A stretch of 64,000 nucleotides of DNA from Candidatus Faecalibacterium gallistercoris. GTDB lineage: Bacteria > Bacillota > Clostridia > Oscillospirales > Ruminococcaceae. A program made the translations under genes and the position numbers. This document shows, one piece after another, positions 32,309 through 41,941 of the stretch. The notes beneath the pieces are model-generated. The model saw nothing but the letters and a program-made list of their open reading frames with translations, made no database searches and was not told the origin of the DNA. Location: the NCBI GenBank assembly GCA_019116585.1, contig DXBJ01000008.1, positions 56,220 through 120,219 of the forward strand. The letters are read 5' to 3'. Position 1 is the first letter of the stretch, and each line of letters begins with the position of its first letter.

Positions 32309-33216
32309 ACGACTGCACCATCCAATTGGCCGCCCTGGACCTGGACGGCACCCTGCTGGACCGGACCAGCCGGATCACGCCCCGCACCCTGGACGCCCTG
32401 GCGGCGGCCATCCGCCGGGGGGTGGTGGTCCTGCCCGCCACCGGGCGGGGCCTGTCGGCACTGCCCCGGGTGGTGGCCGCCATCCCGGGGGTGCGGTACG
32501 CCCTCACCTCCAACGGGGCGGCGGTCTGGGACCTGGGGGACAACCCCCTGGCCGCCGTCCGCAGCCGCTACGGCCAGCCCGGCCCCGAGCCGGTGGCCGA
32601 ACCGGTCTGCCTTTACCGGCGCACTCTGCCGGCTGAGACGGCCCGGGCGGTGTACGCCCTGCTGGAGCAGTACGAGGGCGAACTGAACTTTTTTGCCGAC
32701 GGGCGCACCCTCAAGACCCCCGCGGGCCTGGCCTGGAGCAAGGCCCGGATGGCCCGGCTGCTGTCCACCGAGGCCAAGCAGGCCGACGACGGGCGCTTTA
32801 CCGTCCTGCCCGACCTGCACCCCTACTTTGAGGCCCACGCCGGCGGGATCGAAAAGTTCTGCATGTTCTTCGACTCCCCCGAGCTGGCCCGCGAGGTGCT
32901 GCCCCGGCTGGCCGCCATCCCGGGCGTGGAAGTCACCCAGGGCTCCCCCGACAACGTGGAGGCCACCGCCGCCGGCGTCAACAAGGGCTCGGCCCTGCTG
33001 GCCCTGGCCGGGCAGCTGGGCATCCCCCAGGCGCAGGTGCTTGCTGTGGGCGACAGTGAGAACGACCGCAAAATGCTGGAGGCCGCCGGCGTGGCAGCCG
33101 TCATGGCCAACGGGATGCCCTCCATCCAATCCTTGGCAGACATCGTTTCCCAGCGGGACTGCAACCACGACGGCGTGGCCGAGTTGTTTGAACGGCTTGG
33201 CCTGACCGGCCGGTGA
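32305..33216 (+). CDS. Cof-type HAD-IIB phosphatase (tandem copy 2)
   Basis: LAALDLDGTLLDRTSRI and VGDSENDRKMLEAAGVAAVMANG motifs; ATGA overlap with the upstream gene. Confidence 0.9.
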   Translation: MNDCTIQLAALDLDGTLLDRTSRITPRTLDALAAAIRRGVVVLPATGRGLSALPRVVAAIPGVRYALTSNGAAVWDLGDNPLAAVRSRYGQPGPEPVAEPVCLYRRTLPAETARAVYALLEQYEGELNFFADGRTLKTPAGLAWSKARMARLLSTEAKQADDGRFTVLPDLHPYFEAHAGGIEKFCMFFDSPELAREVLPRLAAIPGVEVTQGSPDNVEATAAGVNKGSALLALAGQLGIPQAQVLAVGDSENDRKMLEAAGVAAVMANGMPSIQSLADIVSQRDCNHDGVAELFERLGLTGR

Positions 33217-33401
33217 AGCCCCGCCCTGAAGCGATTTTATGCAATGTATACAAGATATGCCTGCAAACATTGTGCTTTGTGAGTATTACCAAATGGCTTT
33301 CCTTGGTTTATACTAGTAACATACAACAGTATGCCTGGACAAGCCATGCCTGTGGCTGTGGTCATACTGCGCAAGCCAGTAAGTAAAGGAGAAATGCGTT
33401 T

Positions 33402-34370
33402 ATGTTTACGAATCCTGTCCTGGAGCGTGTTTACGAGATCGGCATTATCCCCGTCATCGCCTTCAACAGCGTGGACGAGGCCCTGCCCCTGTGCAAGGCT
33501 CTGTCCGACGGCGGCCTGCCTGCCGCCGAGGTCACCTTCCGCACCGCCTGCGCCGAGGAGTGCATCCGGCTGATCCACAAGGAGATGCCCGAGATGCTGC
33601 TGGGCGCCGGCACCGTCCTGACCAAGGACCAGGTGGACCGCGCCATCGATGCGGGCGCTTCTTTCATCGTGGCCCCCGGCTTTGACCCCAACGTCACCCA
33701 GTATGTCATCGACAAGGGCTGCCTGGCCATGCCCGGCACCGCCACCGCCGGCGAGATGCAGCAGGCCATGAACATGGGCTGCGAGGCGCTGAAGTTCTTC
33801 CCTGCCGAGGCCAACGGCGGCGTGGGTATGCTGAAGAACATCGGCGGCGCCCTCAAGACCGCCAAGTGGATGTGCACCGGCGGCGTCAACGCCAAGAACG
33901 TCAACGACTACCTGGGCTATGACCAGATCTTTGCGGTGGGCGGCACCTGGATGTGCAAGAGCGACGTCATCAAGGCCGGCGACTGGGCCAAGATCACCGC
34001 CATGTGCAAAGAGGCCGTGGACACCATGCTGGGTCTGAAGCTGGTGCACGTGGGCATCAACACCGCCAACGAGGACGAGGCCATGTCCACCGCCAACGCC
34101 CTGGCCGCCCTGCTGAACATGAAGGTGGCCCCGGGCAACTCCAGCATCTTTGTCGGCAACAAGGAGTTCGAGATCATGAAGAAGCCCGGCCGCGGCACCC
34201 ACGGCCACATCGCCATCGGCTGCAACAACGTGGACCGCGCCATCTACCACCTGAGCCGCCGCGGCGTCAAGTTCGACCTGGACTCCAAGAACGTCAAGAA
34301 CGGCAAGACCATTGCCTGCTACATGGCGAACGAGATCGCCGGCTTTGCCATCCACCTGGTCAAGGTCTGA
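33402..34370 (+). CDS. KDPG aldolase with C-terminal VOC-like domain
   Basis: GIIPVIAF...GAGTVLTKDQ...FFPAEANGG aldolase motifs, then LKLVHVGINTANEDEAM...GHIAIGCNNVDRAIYHLSRRGVKF VOC-like half. Confidence 0.85.
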   Translation: MFTNPVLERVYEIGIIPVIAFNSVDEALPLCKALSDGGLPAAEVTFRTACAEECIRLIHKEMPEMLLGAGTVLTKDQVDRAIDAGASFIVAPGFDPNVTQYVIDKGCLAMPGTATAGEMQQAMNMGCEALKFFPAEANGGVGMLKNIGGALKTAKWMCTGGVNAKNVNDYLGYDQIFAVGGTWMCKSDVIKAGDWAKITAMCKEAVDTMLGLKLVHVGINTANEDEAMSTANALAALLNMKVAPGNSSIFVGNKEFEIMKKPGRGTHGHIAIGCNNVDRAIYHLSRRGVKFDLDSKNVKNGKTIACYMANEIAGFAIHLVKV

Positions 34371-34471
34371 TCCCCTTTTCCTAATCCGCTCTCCCGCCGC
34401 GGGCCCCGCCTGCGGCGGGACATTTGAAGTATACCCACACAGAAAAATAAACAGTGAAGGAGAACACTACA

Positions 34472-35497
34472 ATGAAAGTCGTTACCTTTGGCGAACTGAT
34501 GGTCCGTCTGCAGCCGTACAACTACGAGCGCTTTGTCCAGGCAAGCACGCTCGAGTTCACCTTCGGCGGCGGTGAAGCCAACGTGGCTGTCTCGCTGGCC
34601 AACTACGGCGTGGACGCCGCCTTCGTCACCAAGCTCCCCGCACACGCCATCGGCCAGTGCGCAGTCAACAGCCTGCGCCGCTACGGCGTCGACACCAGCA
34701 TGATCGTCCGCGGCGGCGACCGTGTGGGCATCTACTACAACGAGAAGGGCGCCTCCCAGCGCGGCTCGGTCTGCATCTACGACCGCGCCAACAGCGCCAT
34801 CCAGCTGGCCCAGCCCTCCGACTTCGACTGGGACAAGATCTTCGAGGGCGTGGACTGGTTCCACTTCACCGGCATCACCCCGGCCCTGGGCGAGAACGTG
34901 GTCGAGATCTGCCGCCAGGCCTGCAAGGCTGCCAAGGCCCACGGCGTCAAGATCAGCTGCGACCTGAACTACCGCGGCAAGCTGTGGACCCGCGAGCAGG
35001 CCCGCGCCGCCATGACCGACCTGTGCCAGTACGTGGACGTGTGCATCTCCAACGAGGAGGACGCCAAGGACGTCTTTGGCATCGAGGCTGAGGCCACCGA
35101 CATCTACGGCGGCACCCTGAACCACGAGGGCTACAAGAGCGTGGCCAAGCAGCTGGCCGACAAGTTCCACTTCGAGAAGGTGGCCATCACCCTGCGCGAG
35201 AGCCACAGCGCCTCCGACAACGGCTGGAGCGCCATGCTGTACGACGCTGCGACCGGCGAGTACTGCTTCTCCAAGAAGTACGAGCTGCGCATCATCGACC
35301 GTGTGGGCGGCGGCGACAGCTTCGGCGGCGGCCTGATCTACGCCCTGCTGAACGGCAAGAGCACCCAGGACGCCGTGGAGTTCGCGGTGGCCGCTTCTGC
35401 CCTGAAGCACTCCATCGAGGGCGACTACAACATGGTCAGCGTCTCTGAGGTGGAGAAGCTGGCCGGCGGCGACGGCTCCGGCCGCATCCAGCGCTGA
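34472..35497 (+). CDS. 2-dehydro-3-deoxygluconokinase (PfkB family)
   Basis: MKVVTFGELMVRLQPYNYERF and DRVGGGDSFGGGLIYALL motifs. Confidence 0.9.
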   Translation: MKVVTFGELMVRLQPYNYERFVQASTLEFTFGGGEANVAVSLANYGVDAAFVTKLPAHAIGQCAVNSLRRYGVDTSMIVRGGDRVGIYYNEKGASQRGSVCIYDRANSAIQLAQPSDFDWDKIFEGVDWFHFTGITPALGENVVEICRQACKAAKAHGVKISCDLNYRGKLWTREQARAAMTDLCQYVDVCISNEEDAKDVFGIEAEATDIYGGTLNHEGYKSVAKQLADKFHFEKVAITLRESHSASDNGWSAMLYDAATGEYCFSKKYELRIIDRVGGGDSFGGGLIYALLNGKSTQDAVEFAVAASALKHSIEGDYNMVSVSEVEKLAGGDGSGRIQR

Positions 35498-35524
35498 GCG
35501 CCGGCTGCACGGGAGGCATATCGA

Positions 35525-36373
35525 ATGGATATCCGTTACTCCTGCAACCAGAAGGATTTCAAGCGCTATACCACCGAGGAGATGCGGGACGAGATGCTCA
35601 TCACCGGCCTGTACAAGGCCGATGAAGTGGTGGCCGTCTACAGCCATGTGGACCGCATGGTCACCCTGGGCTGCATGCCGGTGAACGAGGTCGTGTCCAT
35701 CGACAAGGGCATCGACGTGTGGGCCAACTTCGGCACCCACTATTTCCTCGAGCGCCGCGAGATCGGTATGTTCAACATCGGCAAGGACTCCACCGGCATC
35801 GTGGTGGCCGACGGCGTGCGGTACGAGCTGGGCTATAAGGACTGCCTGTATATCACCCAGGGCACCAAGGAGGTCACCTTTGCTTCGGCCGACCCCGCCC
35901 ACCCTGCCAAGTTCTATATGGTGTCGGCCCCGGCCCACTGCGCCTACGAGACCCGCCTGATCAAGATGGCGGACGCCAACCACCGGCCGCTGGGCAGCGT
36001 CGAGACCTGCAACAAGCGCACCATCAATCAGTTCATCCACCCCGACGTGCTCAAGACCTGCCAGCTGAGCATGGGCATGACCGAGCTGGAGCCCGGCTCC
36101 AACTGGAACACCATGCCCAGCCACACCCACGAGCGCCGGATGGAGATCTACACCTATTTCGAGCTGCCCGAGGGGCAGGTGGTCTTCCACATGTGCGGCG
36201 AGCCCACCCAGACCCGGCACATCGTGATGCACAACGAGGACGCGGTCATCAGCCCCTCCTGGAGCATCCACAGCGGCGTGGGCACCTCCAACTACACCTT
36301 TATCTGGGCCATGGGCGGCGAGAACATGGAGTTTGACGACATGGACAACATCGCCACCACCGACCTGCGGTAA
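35525..36373 (+). CDS. kduI: 5-dehydro-4-deoxy-D-glucuronate isomerase
   Basis: MDIRYSCNQKDFKRYTTEEMRDE and MPSHTHERRMEIYTYFELPEGQ motifs. Confidence 0.95.
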   Translation: MDIRYSCNQKDFKRYTTEEMRDEMLITGLYKADEVVAVYSHVDRMVTLGCMPVNEVVSIDKGIDVWANFGTHYFLERREIGMFNIGKDSTGIVVADGVRYELGYKDCLYITQGTKEVTFASADPAHPAKFYMVSAPAHCAYETRLIKMADANHRPLGSVETCNKRTINQFIHPDVLKTCQLSMGMTELEPGSNWNTMPSHTHERRMEIYTYFELPEGQVVFHMCGEPTQTRHIVMHNEDAVISPSWSIHSGVGTSNYTFIWAMGGENMEFDDMDNIATTDLR

Positions 36374-36563
36374 AGGCTGCGCCCCTCTCCGAGGGGGCCC
36401 CTGGCGGCATCTCTGCCCCCAGGGCGCGCCTTGCATCACTGCAGCTCCGGGCTGACCGGGGTCACAACGCCCCGTATCCGGTCCACACCGGGTGCGGGGT
36501 TTTTTGTGAAACTTTTATCTAGTATACATCGTAGGATACAACAGAAAGGAAGGAGCTAACCCC

Positions 36564-37364
36564 ATGGAACTCTCTGCATTTGACCTGAGCGGCAAGGTGG
36601 CGCTGATCACCGGCGGCGCCCACGGCATCGGTTTTTCCATCGCGGAAGGGATGGCGCGCTGCGGCGCGACGGTCTGCTTCAACTGCTCGTCCCAGGCAAG
36701 CTACGAAAAGGGCATGGCGGCCTACCAGGCCGCCGGCATCGAGGCCCACGGCTATGTGGCCGACGTCACCGACTGGGACGCCGTCCAGGCGATGGTGGAC
36801 AAGATCGCCGCCGAAGTGGGCCCGGTGGACATCCTGGTGAACAACGCCGGCATCATCCAGCGCAAGCCCATGCTGGAGACCAGCACCGAGGACTTTGAAA
36901 AAGTGCTGAAGGTCCACGTGGTGGGCGCCTTCAACTGTTCCAAGGCGGTGCTGCCCGCCATGATCGACAAGCGGGCGGGCAAGATCATCAACATCTGCTC
37001 CATGATGAGCGAGCTGGGCCGCGAGACCGTCTCGGGCTACGCGGCGGCCAAAGGTGGCCTGAAGATGCTGACCAAGAACATCGCCTCCGAGTTCGGCCAG
37101 TACAACATCCAGTGCAACGGCATGGGCCCCGGCTACATCGCCACCCCCCAGACCGCGCCCCTGCGTGAGCGCCGGCCCGACGGCAGCCGCAGCCCCTTCG
37201 ATGCCTTCATCATCTCCAAGACCCCCGCCGGCCGCTGGGGCGAGGCGGAGGACATGGTAGGCCCCTGCGTGTTCCTGGCCTCCCACGCCTCCGACTTTGT
37301 CAACGGCCAGATCCTCTACGCCGACGGCGGCATCCTGGCCTACCTGGGGCACCAGCCGCAATAA
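36564..37364 (+). CDS. SDR-family oxidoreductase (gluconate 5-dehydrogenase/KduD-like), paralog 2
   Basis: LITGGAHGIGFSIA, NNAGIIQRKPM, YAAAKGGLKMLTKNIASE; close paralog of 25658-26467. Confidence 0.88.
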   Translation: MELSAFDLSGKVALITGGAHGIGFSIAEGMARCGATVCFNCSSQASYEKGMAAYQAAGIEAHGYVADVTDWDAVQAMVDKIAAEVGPVDILVNNAGIIQRKPMLETSTEDFEKVLKVHVVGAFNCSKAVLPAMIDKRAGKIINICSMMSELGRETVSGYAAAKGGLKMLTKNIASEFGQYNIQCNGMGPGYIATPQTAPLRERRPDGSRSPFDAFIISKTPAGRWGEAEDMVGPCVFLASHASDFVNGQILYADGGILAYLGHQPQ

Positions 37365-37388
37365 CCTACTTTTCTGAAGAAAAGTAGG
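37365..37388 (+). repeat. Hairpin-containing intergenic repeat, copy 2
   Basis: CCTACTTTTCTGAAGAAAAGTAGG followed by CAAAAGACTTTTCTCTGCCCCC, shared with copy 1 with compensatory stem changes. Confidence 0.7.
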
Positions 37389-37577
37389 CAAAAGACTTTT
37401 CTCTGCCCCCACCGGCCCTGCGGGCCGACTCCCCGCGGGGAGTAAAGAAAACAAAAACTGCTCCCTCTTCCATTCACGCGGATGGTCGAGGGAGCAGTTT
37501 TCCTTTTCAATATCCCCCGTCAGGGGGGTGGCATGGCGCAGCCATGCCGGGGGGATTCCGCTCAAGGGCGGGTGGGT

Positions 37578-38459
37578 TCAGATCTTGTCGATCGTGATGG
37601 ACCAGGTGCTGGTCATGGCCTCGTCGGGCTCCAGCACTTCGTGCTTGCCCTCCTCGTTGACGCTGTTGGCCCAGCCGTTCCAGGGCTCCATGCAGACGAA
37701 GCTCTCGGCGTCCTGCTGCCAGAGCACGCCGTTGGTGAAGCTGTCGTCGGCGTCCACCGTCACCTTGTGGCCGTTGCCGCGGTCGGTAAAGACCATGGGG
37801 AACTCCACGCCGGTCAGCAGGCGGATGGAGTTGTCCGCGCCTTCCTTGCGGGTCAGGGTGATCTTTTCGGGGGCGGCGGGCTGGTCGCCCTTGGCGTCCT
37901 CCGAGCAGGTGGCGCAGTGGATGTCGAAGTCCACGTTTTCCAGCTTGCTGGCCACGAAATAGGGGTGGTAGCCGAAGCTGAAGGGCATGGGCTTGTCCCC
38001 GTCGTTGATGACGGTCAGGTCGATGGTGGCGGTCCGGCCCGCCAGGTTATAGGTCACCAGCAGGGTGAAGTCGAAGGGATAGAGGAACTTGGTCAGCGGG
38101 GTGGACTGCAGCATCAGGGTGACACCGTCGGGGCCTACGCTGTCCACCTCCCAGGGGCACAGGTCGGCCAGGCCGTGGGTCTCCATGGGGTAGGACTTGC
38201 CGTCGAAGATATGGACGCCGCCGTCGGGGTTGGAGCAGCTGGGGAACAAAATGGGCACCGCAAAGCGGGGGCGGTTGCACTCGCTGAAGTTGGGGCGGCG
38301 GACCCAGATGTACTCGTCCCCGTCCAGGGCAAAGCCGGTGATCATGCCGCCCCGCTCAGGGGTGATGACCAGTTCGGTCTTTGCAGCGGGGTCGGTGAGG
38401 ACGTACTGCTCGTAGCAGGCTTCGCCTTCGGTGACGTACCGGGTGCTGATCTGATTCAT
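37578..38459 (-). CDS. Aldose 1-epimerase family protein
   Basis: Galactose mutarotase-like pattern (ELVITPERGGMITGFALDGDEYIWVRRPNF; FSFGYHPYF). Confidence 0.85.
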   Translation of the reverse strand: MNQISTRYVTEGEACYEQYVLTDPAAKTELVITPERGGMITGFALDGDEYIWVRRPNFSECNRPRFAVPILFPSCSNPDGGVHIFDGKSYPMETHGLADLCPWEVDSVGPDGVTLMLQSTPLTKFLYPFDFTLLVTYNLAGRTATIDLTVINDGDKPMPFSFGYHPYFVASKLENVDFDIHCATCSEDAKGDQPAAPEKITLTRKEGADNSIRLLTGVEFPMVFTDRGNGHKVTVDADDSFTNGVLWQQDAESFVCMEPWNGWANSVNEEGKHEVLEPDEAMTSTWSITIDKI

Positions 38460-38566
38460 AAAGATACCTCCTTGTAGGTGTGGGCCGTGGCGGCGGCCCC
38501 GTTTTCTCTATTGTAGCAGATTTTTCAAAAAAGGGCCATGCCTTTTGCGGCATGACCCTTGATTTT

Positions 38567-40057
38567 TTAAAGCACTACGCCATCCTTGAAGATGGAGATG
38601 TCCCGGAAGCCGTTGATCTCGGCCTTGGTCTGCTTGCCGCTGGCCGTGTCGATCACCAGCTGCAGCAGGTCCTGGGCGGTCTCGTCGATGGTCTTTTTGC
38701 CGTCGGCGATGACGCCGGCGTTGAAGTCGATCCAGCCGGGCTTCTTCTCCGCCAGGGGGGTGTTGGTGGAGATCTTCAGGGTGGGAGCCGGGGCCGAGAA
38801 GGGGGTGCCCCGGCCGGTGGAGAACAGGATCATATGGGCGCCGGCGGCGGTCATGGCGGTGGCCGACACCAGGTCGTTGCCGGGGCCGTACAGCATATTC
38901 AGCCCCTTGGTGACCACCGGGTCGCCATAGTCGATCACGTCCATGATAGGGGCGGTGCCGCCCTTCTGGACGCAGCCGCAGCTCTTGTCCTCCAGGGTGG
39001 TGATGCCGCCCTGCTTGTTGCCCGGCGAGGGGTTGTCATAGACCACCTCGTTGTGGCTGATGAAATAGTTCTTGAAGCCGTTGAGCATATGCTCGGCCTT
39101 TTCGAACACGCCGCGGTTGATGCAGCGGTTCATCAAAAAGCCCTCGGCGCCAAACATCTCGGGCACCTCGGTGAGGACGGTGGAGCCGCCCCGCTGGCCC
39201 AGCATATCCGAGAAGCGGCCGATGGTGGGGTTGGCGGTGATGCCGGACAGCCCGTCCGAGCCGCCGCACTTCATGCCCACCACCAGCTCGGAGACGGGGA
39301 TGGGCTCCCGCTCAAACTGACGGGCATAGGCGGCCAGCTCTTCCAGCAGTTTGCGGGCGGCGGCAAACTCGTCCTCCACCTCCTGGCAGACCAGGAACTT
39401 GACCCGGTCGGGATCGTACTCGCCCAGCTCTGCCTTGAACTGGTCGGGCTGGATGTTCTCGCAGCCCAGGTGCAGCACCAGCACGCCGGCGGCGTTGGGG
39501 TGGCGGACCAGGGCCGCCAGCAGTTTGCGGGTCTGGGCGTGGTCATGGCCGGTCTGGCTGCACCCAAAGGGATGCGGGAAGGTGTACAGCCCGTCGATGC
39601 TGCCGGTGACCAGGTCCTGGTTGTCCTGCACCATCTTCTTGGCGTTCTCGTTGACGCAGCCCACCACCGGGATGATCCAGATCTCGTTGCGGATGGCCGC
39701 GCGGCCGTCCTTGCGGCGGTAACCCATAAAGGTCTCGGGCTCCACTTTGGGCAGAGGGGCCAGGCCGGGGGCGGGGTTATAGGTGTACTCCACCTCGCCC
39801 GAAAGGTTGGTCTTGATGTTGTGGGTGTGCATCCAGCGGCCGGGCTGGGCGTCCTCGGTGGCGTGCCCGATGGGGAAGCCGTATTTGATGACGTCCTCCC
39901 CTGCCCGGATGGGCTTGACCGCCATCTTGTGGCCCTGGGGGATGTCCTCCAGGGCGGTCACCGACAGGCCGTCGGTCTCCACGAGCTGGCCCTTGGCGAT
40001 GGGGTGCAGCGCGACCACCACGTTGTCGATGGGGCTGATATGAATGGCCTGCGACAT
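38567..40057 (-). CDS. uxaA: Altronate dehydratase
   Basis: SAF-type N-terminus (IHISPIDNVVVAL) and FMGYRRKDGRAAIRNEIWIIPVVGCVNE, KCGGSDGLSGITANPTIG motifs. Confidence 0.93.
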   Translation of the reverse strand: MSQAIHISPIDNVVVALHPIAKGQLVETDGLSVTALEDIPQGHKMAVKPIRAGEDVIKYGFPIGHATEDAQPGRWMHTHNIKTNLSGEVEYTYNPAPGLAPLPKVEPETFMGYRRKDGRAAIRNEIWIIPVVGCVNENAKKMVQDNQDLVTGSIDGLYTFPHPFGCSQTGHDHAQTRKLLAALVRHPNAAGVLVLHLGCENIQPDQFKAELGEYDPDRVKFLVCQEVEDEFAAARKLLEELAAYARQFEREPIPVSELVVGMKCGGSDGLSGITANPTIGRFSDMLGQRGGSTVLTEVPEMFGAEGFLMNRCINRGVFEKAEHMLNGFKNYFISHNEVVYDNPSPGNKQGGITTLEDKSCGCVQKGGTAPIMDVIDYGDPVVTKGLNMLYGPGNDLVSATAMTAAGAHMILFSTGRGTPFSAPAPTLKISTNTPLAEKKPGWIDFNAGVIADGKKTIDETAQDLLQLVIDTASGKQTKAEINGFRDISIFKDGVVL

Positions 40058-40127
40058 AGCAAGTTCTCCTTGTCTCAACAAAAAAAGCCGGCAGGGGCGG
40101 TCCCCCGCCGGCAGAGGTCGGTTTGGA

Positions 40128-41642
40128 TCAGAGGCAGCTCTTGTAGGCGGCCTCGGCGCCCTGGGTGCGGATCAGCTCCAGATCGGCCAGGACGGCGGCT
40201 TCCACGCCGGGGATGGCGGTCAGGTCCTGATCCCACATCTGGGTGTTGGTCAGCACCGCGTGGACCAGGCCGGCGGCGCTGTCGTCCTTGTGGGCGTAGT
40301 AGAAGTCCAGGGCCCAGGCGTCGTCCTGGATCTTGTAGGTGTTGCCCTTGGGGCGCTTGCAGATCAGGCCGTCCGCGGTGCGCTCCTGGATGTCGCTGGA
40401 ATAGAAGGCGATGTAGGCGGCCAGGCTCATGGTCAGGCACTTGGGCAGCTCGCCCTTCTCCTTGATGTACTCCAGGAAGCTGGGCATGTTGCGGGCCTTC
40501 CACTTGGAGGTGGAGTTCAGGGAGATGCTCATCAGCTCGTGGTTGATGAAGGGGTTGTTGAAGCGGTCCTGCACGGCGGCGGCAAACTGCATCAGGTCGT
40601 CCTTGTCCAGGGGCAGGGTGGGGATGACCTCCTCGTACAGCATCTTGTTCATGAACTCGCGGATGGTGTCGTTGTGCATGCAGTCGCGGACGATGTCGTA
40701 GCCCGCCAGGTAGGCGCCCAGGACAAAGCCGGTGTGGGCGCCGTTCAGGATGCGGACCTTGCGCTTCTTATAGGGGGTGACGTCGGGCACCACCATGACG
40801 TTGACGCCGGCCTTCTTGAACGGGAGCTTGTCCTCCAGCCAGGCCGGGCCCTCGATGACCCAGACGCCGAACACTTCGCCCACGTCCAGCACCTGGTCGT
40901 GGTAGCCGTTGGCCTCCTCGATGGCGGCCATCTCCTGGGGGTCGCGGATGCGGCCGGGGACGATGCGGTCCACCAGGGTGGAGCAGAAGGTGTTGGCGTT
41001 GTTCATCCAGTCGATGAAAGCCTGCTCCAGGCCCCAGTCGGCGGCGTAGTTGTTGCAGCACTTCTGCAGCTCTTTGCCGTTGTTGTCGATCAGCTCGCAG
41101 GAGAGGATGACAAGGCCCTTGCCGGCGTCGCCGCCGAACGCCTTGTACCGCTCGTAGAGCACGCGGGTCAGCTTGGCGGGGAAGCTGTTGGGGGGCACCT
41201 GGTCAAAGGCGCTGTCGCCCTTGGTGTAGGCGATGCCGGCCTCGGTGGTGTTGGAGGCGATGATCTCCAGGTCGGGGCTGGCGGCCAGGGCCAGCACCTC
41301 GGCCCACTTGCCCTCGCTGTAGGGGCACACGCAGTTGGCCACGCAGGAGATCACCCGCTTGTCGTCCACCTTCTGGCCCTTTTCGCTGCCGCGCAGGTAG
41401 AGGGTGTACAGGCCCTCCTGGGCGTTGATCCAGTCGGCCATCTGGGGGAAGTTGCCGATGGGCTGCACCAGGCTGACCTTGCCGTTCCAGCCGGCCTTCT
41501 CGTTGGCAATGTCAAAGAAGTAGTCCACGAAGGCCCGCAGGAAGTTGCCCTCGCCGAACTGCATCACCTTGATGGGGGCGTCCTTCAGGATGTACCCGTC
41601 ATAACCGGTCTGCGCGAGTACCTTATAATTCAAAGTTTCCAT
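40128..41642 (-). CDS. uxaB: Tagaturonate reductase
   Basis: PIKVMQFGEGNFLRAFVDYFFDIAN and KVRILNGAHTGFVLGAYLAGYD motifs. Confidence 0.93.
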   Translation of the reverse strand: METLNYKVLAQTGYDGYILKDAPIKVMQFGEGNFLRAFVDYFFDIANEKAGWNGKVSLVQPIGNFPQMADWINAQEGLYTLYLRGSEKGQKVDDKRVISCVANCVCPYSEGKWAEVLALAASPDLEIIASNTTEAGIAYTKGDSAFDQVPPNSFPAKLTRVLYERYKAFGGDAGKGLVILSCELIDNNGKELQKCCNNYAADWGLEQAFIDWMNNANTFCSTLVDRIVPGRIRDPQEMAAIEEANGYHDQVLDVGEVFGVWVIEGPAWLEDKLPFKKAGVNVMVVPDVTPYKKRKVRILNGAHTGFVLGAYLAGYDIVRDCMHNDTIREFMNKMLYEEVIPTLPLDKDDLMQFAAAVQDRFNNPFINHELMSISLNSTSKWKARNMPSFLEYIKEKGELPKCLTMSLAAYIAFYSSDIQERTADGLICKRPKGNTYKIQDDAWALDFYYAHKDDSAAGLVHAVLTNTQMWDQDLTAIPGVEAAVLADLELIRTQGAEAAYKSCL

Positions 41643-41724
41643 CTCATGAATCTCCTTTACACGTTCTCTAGCCAGCACCGGCAGAGGCTGTGGCCCGCCG
41701 GGTTCCTTCCCCTATTTTAGAATG

Positions 41725-41734
41725 TTGTATACAA
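41725..41734. promoter_or_regulatory. Candidate operator TTGTATACAA (site 1)
   Basis: Perfect 10-bp palindrome in the uxaB-uxaC divergent intergenic region. Confidence 0.5.
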
Positions 41735-41837
41735 AGAAGTCAAGTGTTTCTTTTGGAATTTCTGTCAAAAAGAGGCTCCCTTCACAAATTCCGGCGGTTT
41801 CAACAAGGAATTCTATAAAAATTCAGCAATTTTTCAG

Positions 41838-41847
41838 TTGTATACAA
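41838..41847. promoter_or_regulatory. Candidate operator TTGTATACAA (site 2)
   Basis: Second perfect copy in the same intergenic region, just upstream of a -10-like TATACT before uxaC. Confidence 0.5.
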
Positions 41848-41941
41848 ACCCATTTTTGGAGTATACTATGGATAAGTGAAAGTCTGCCCAAAGGCCGGAC
41901 TGTCAAGTTCTATCAAAGCAAGGAAAGGGAGTATCACAACC

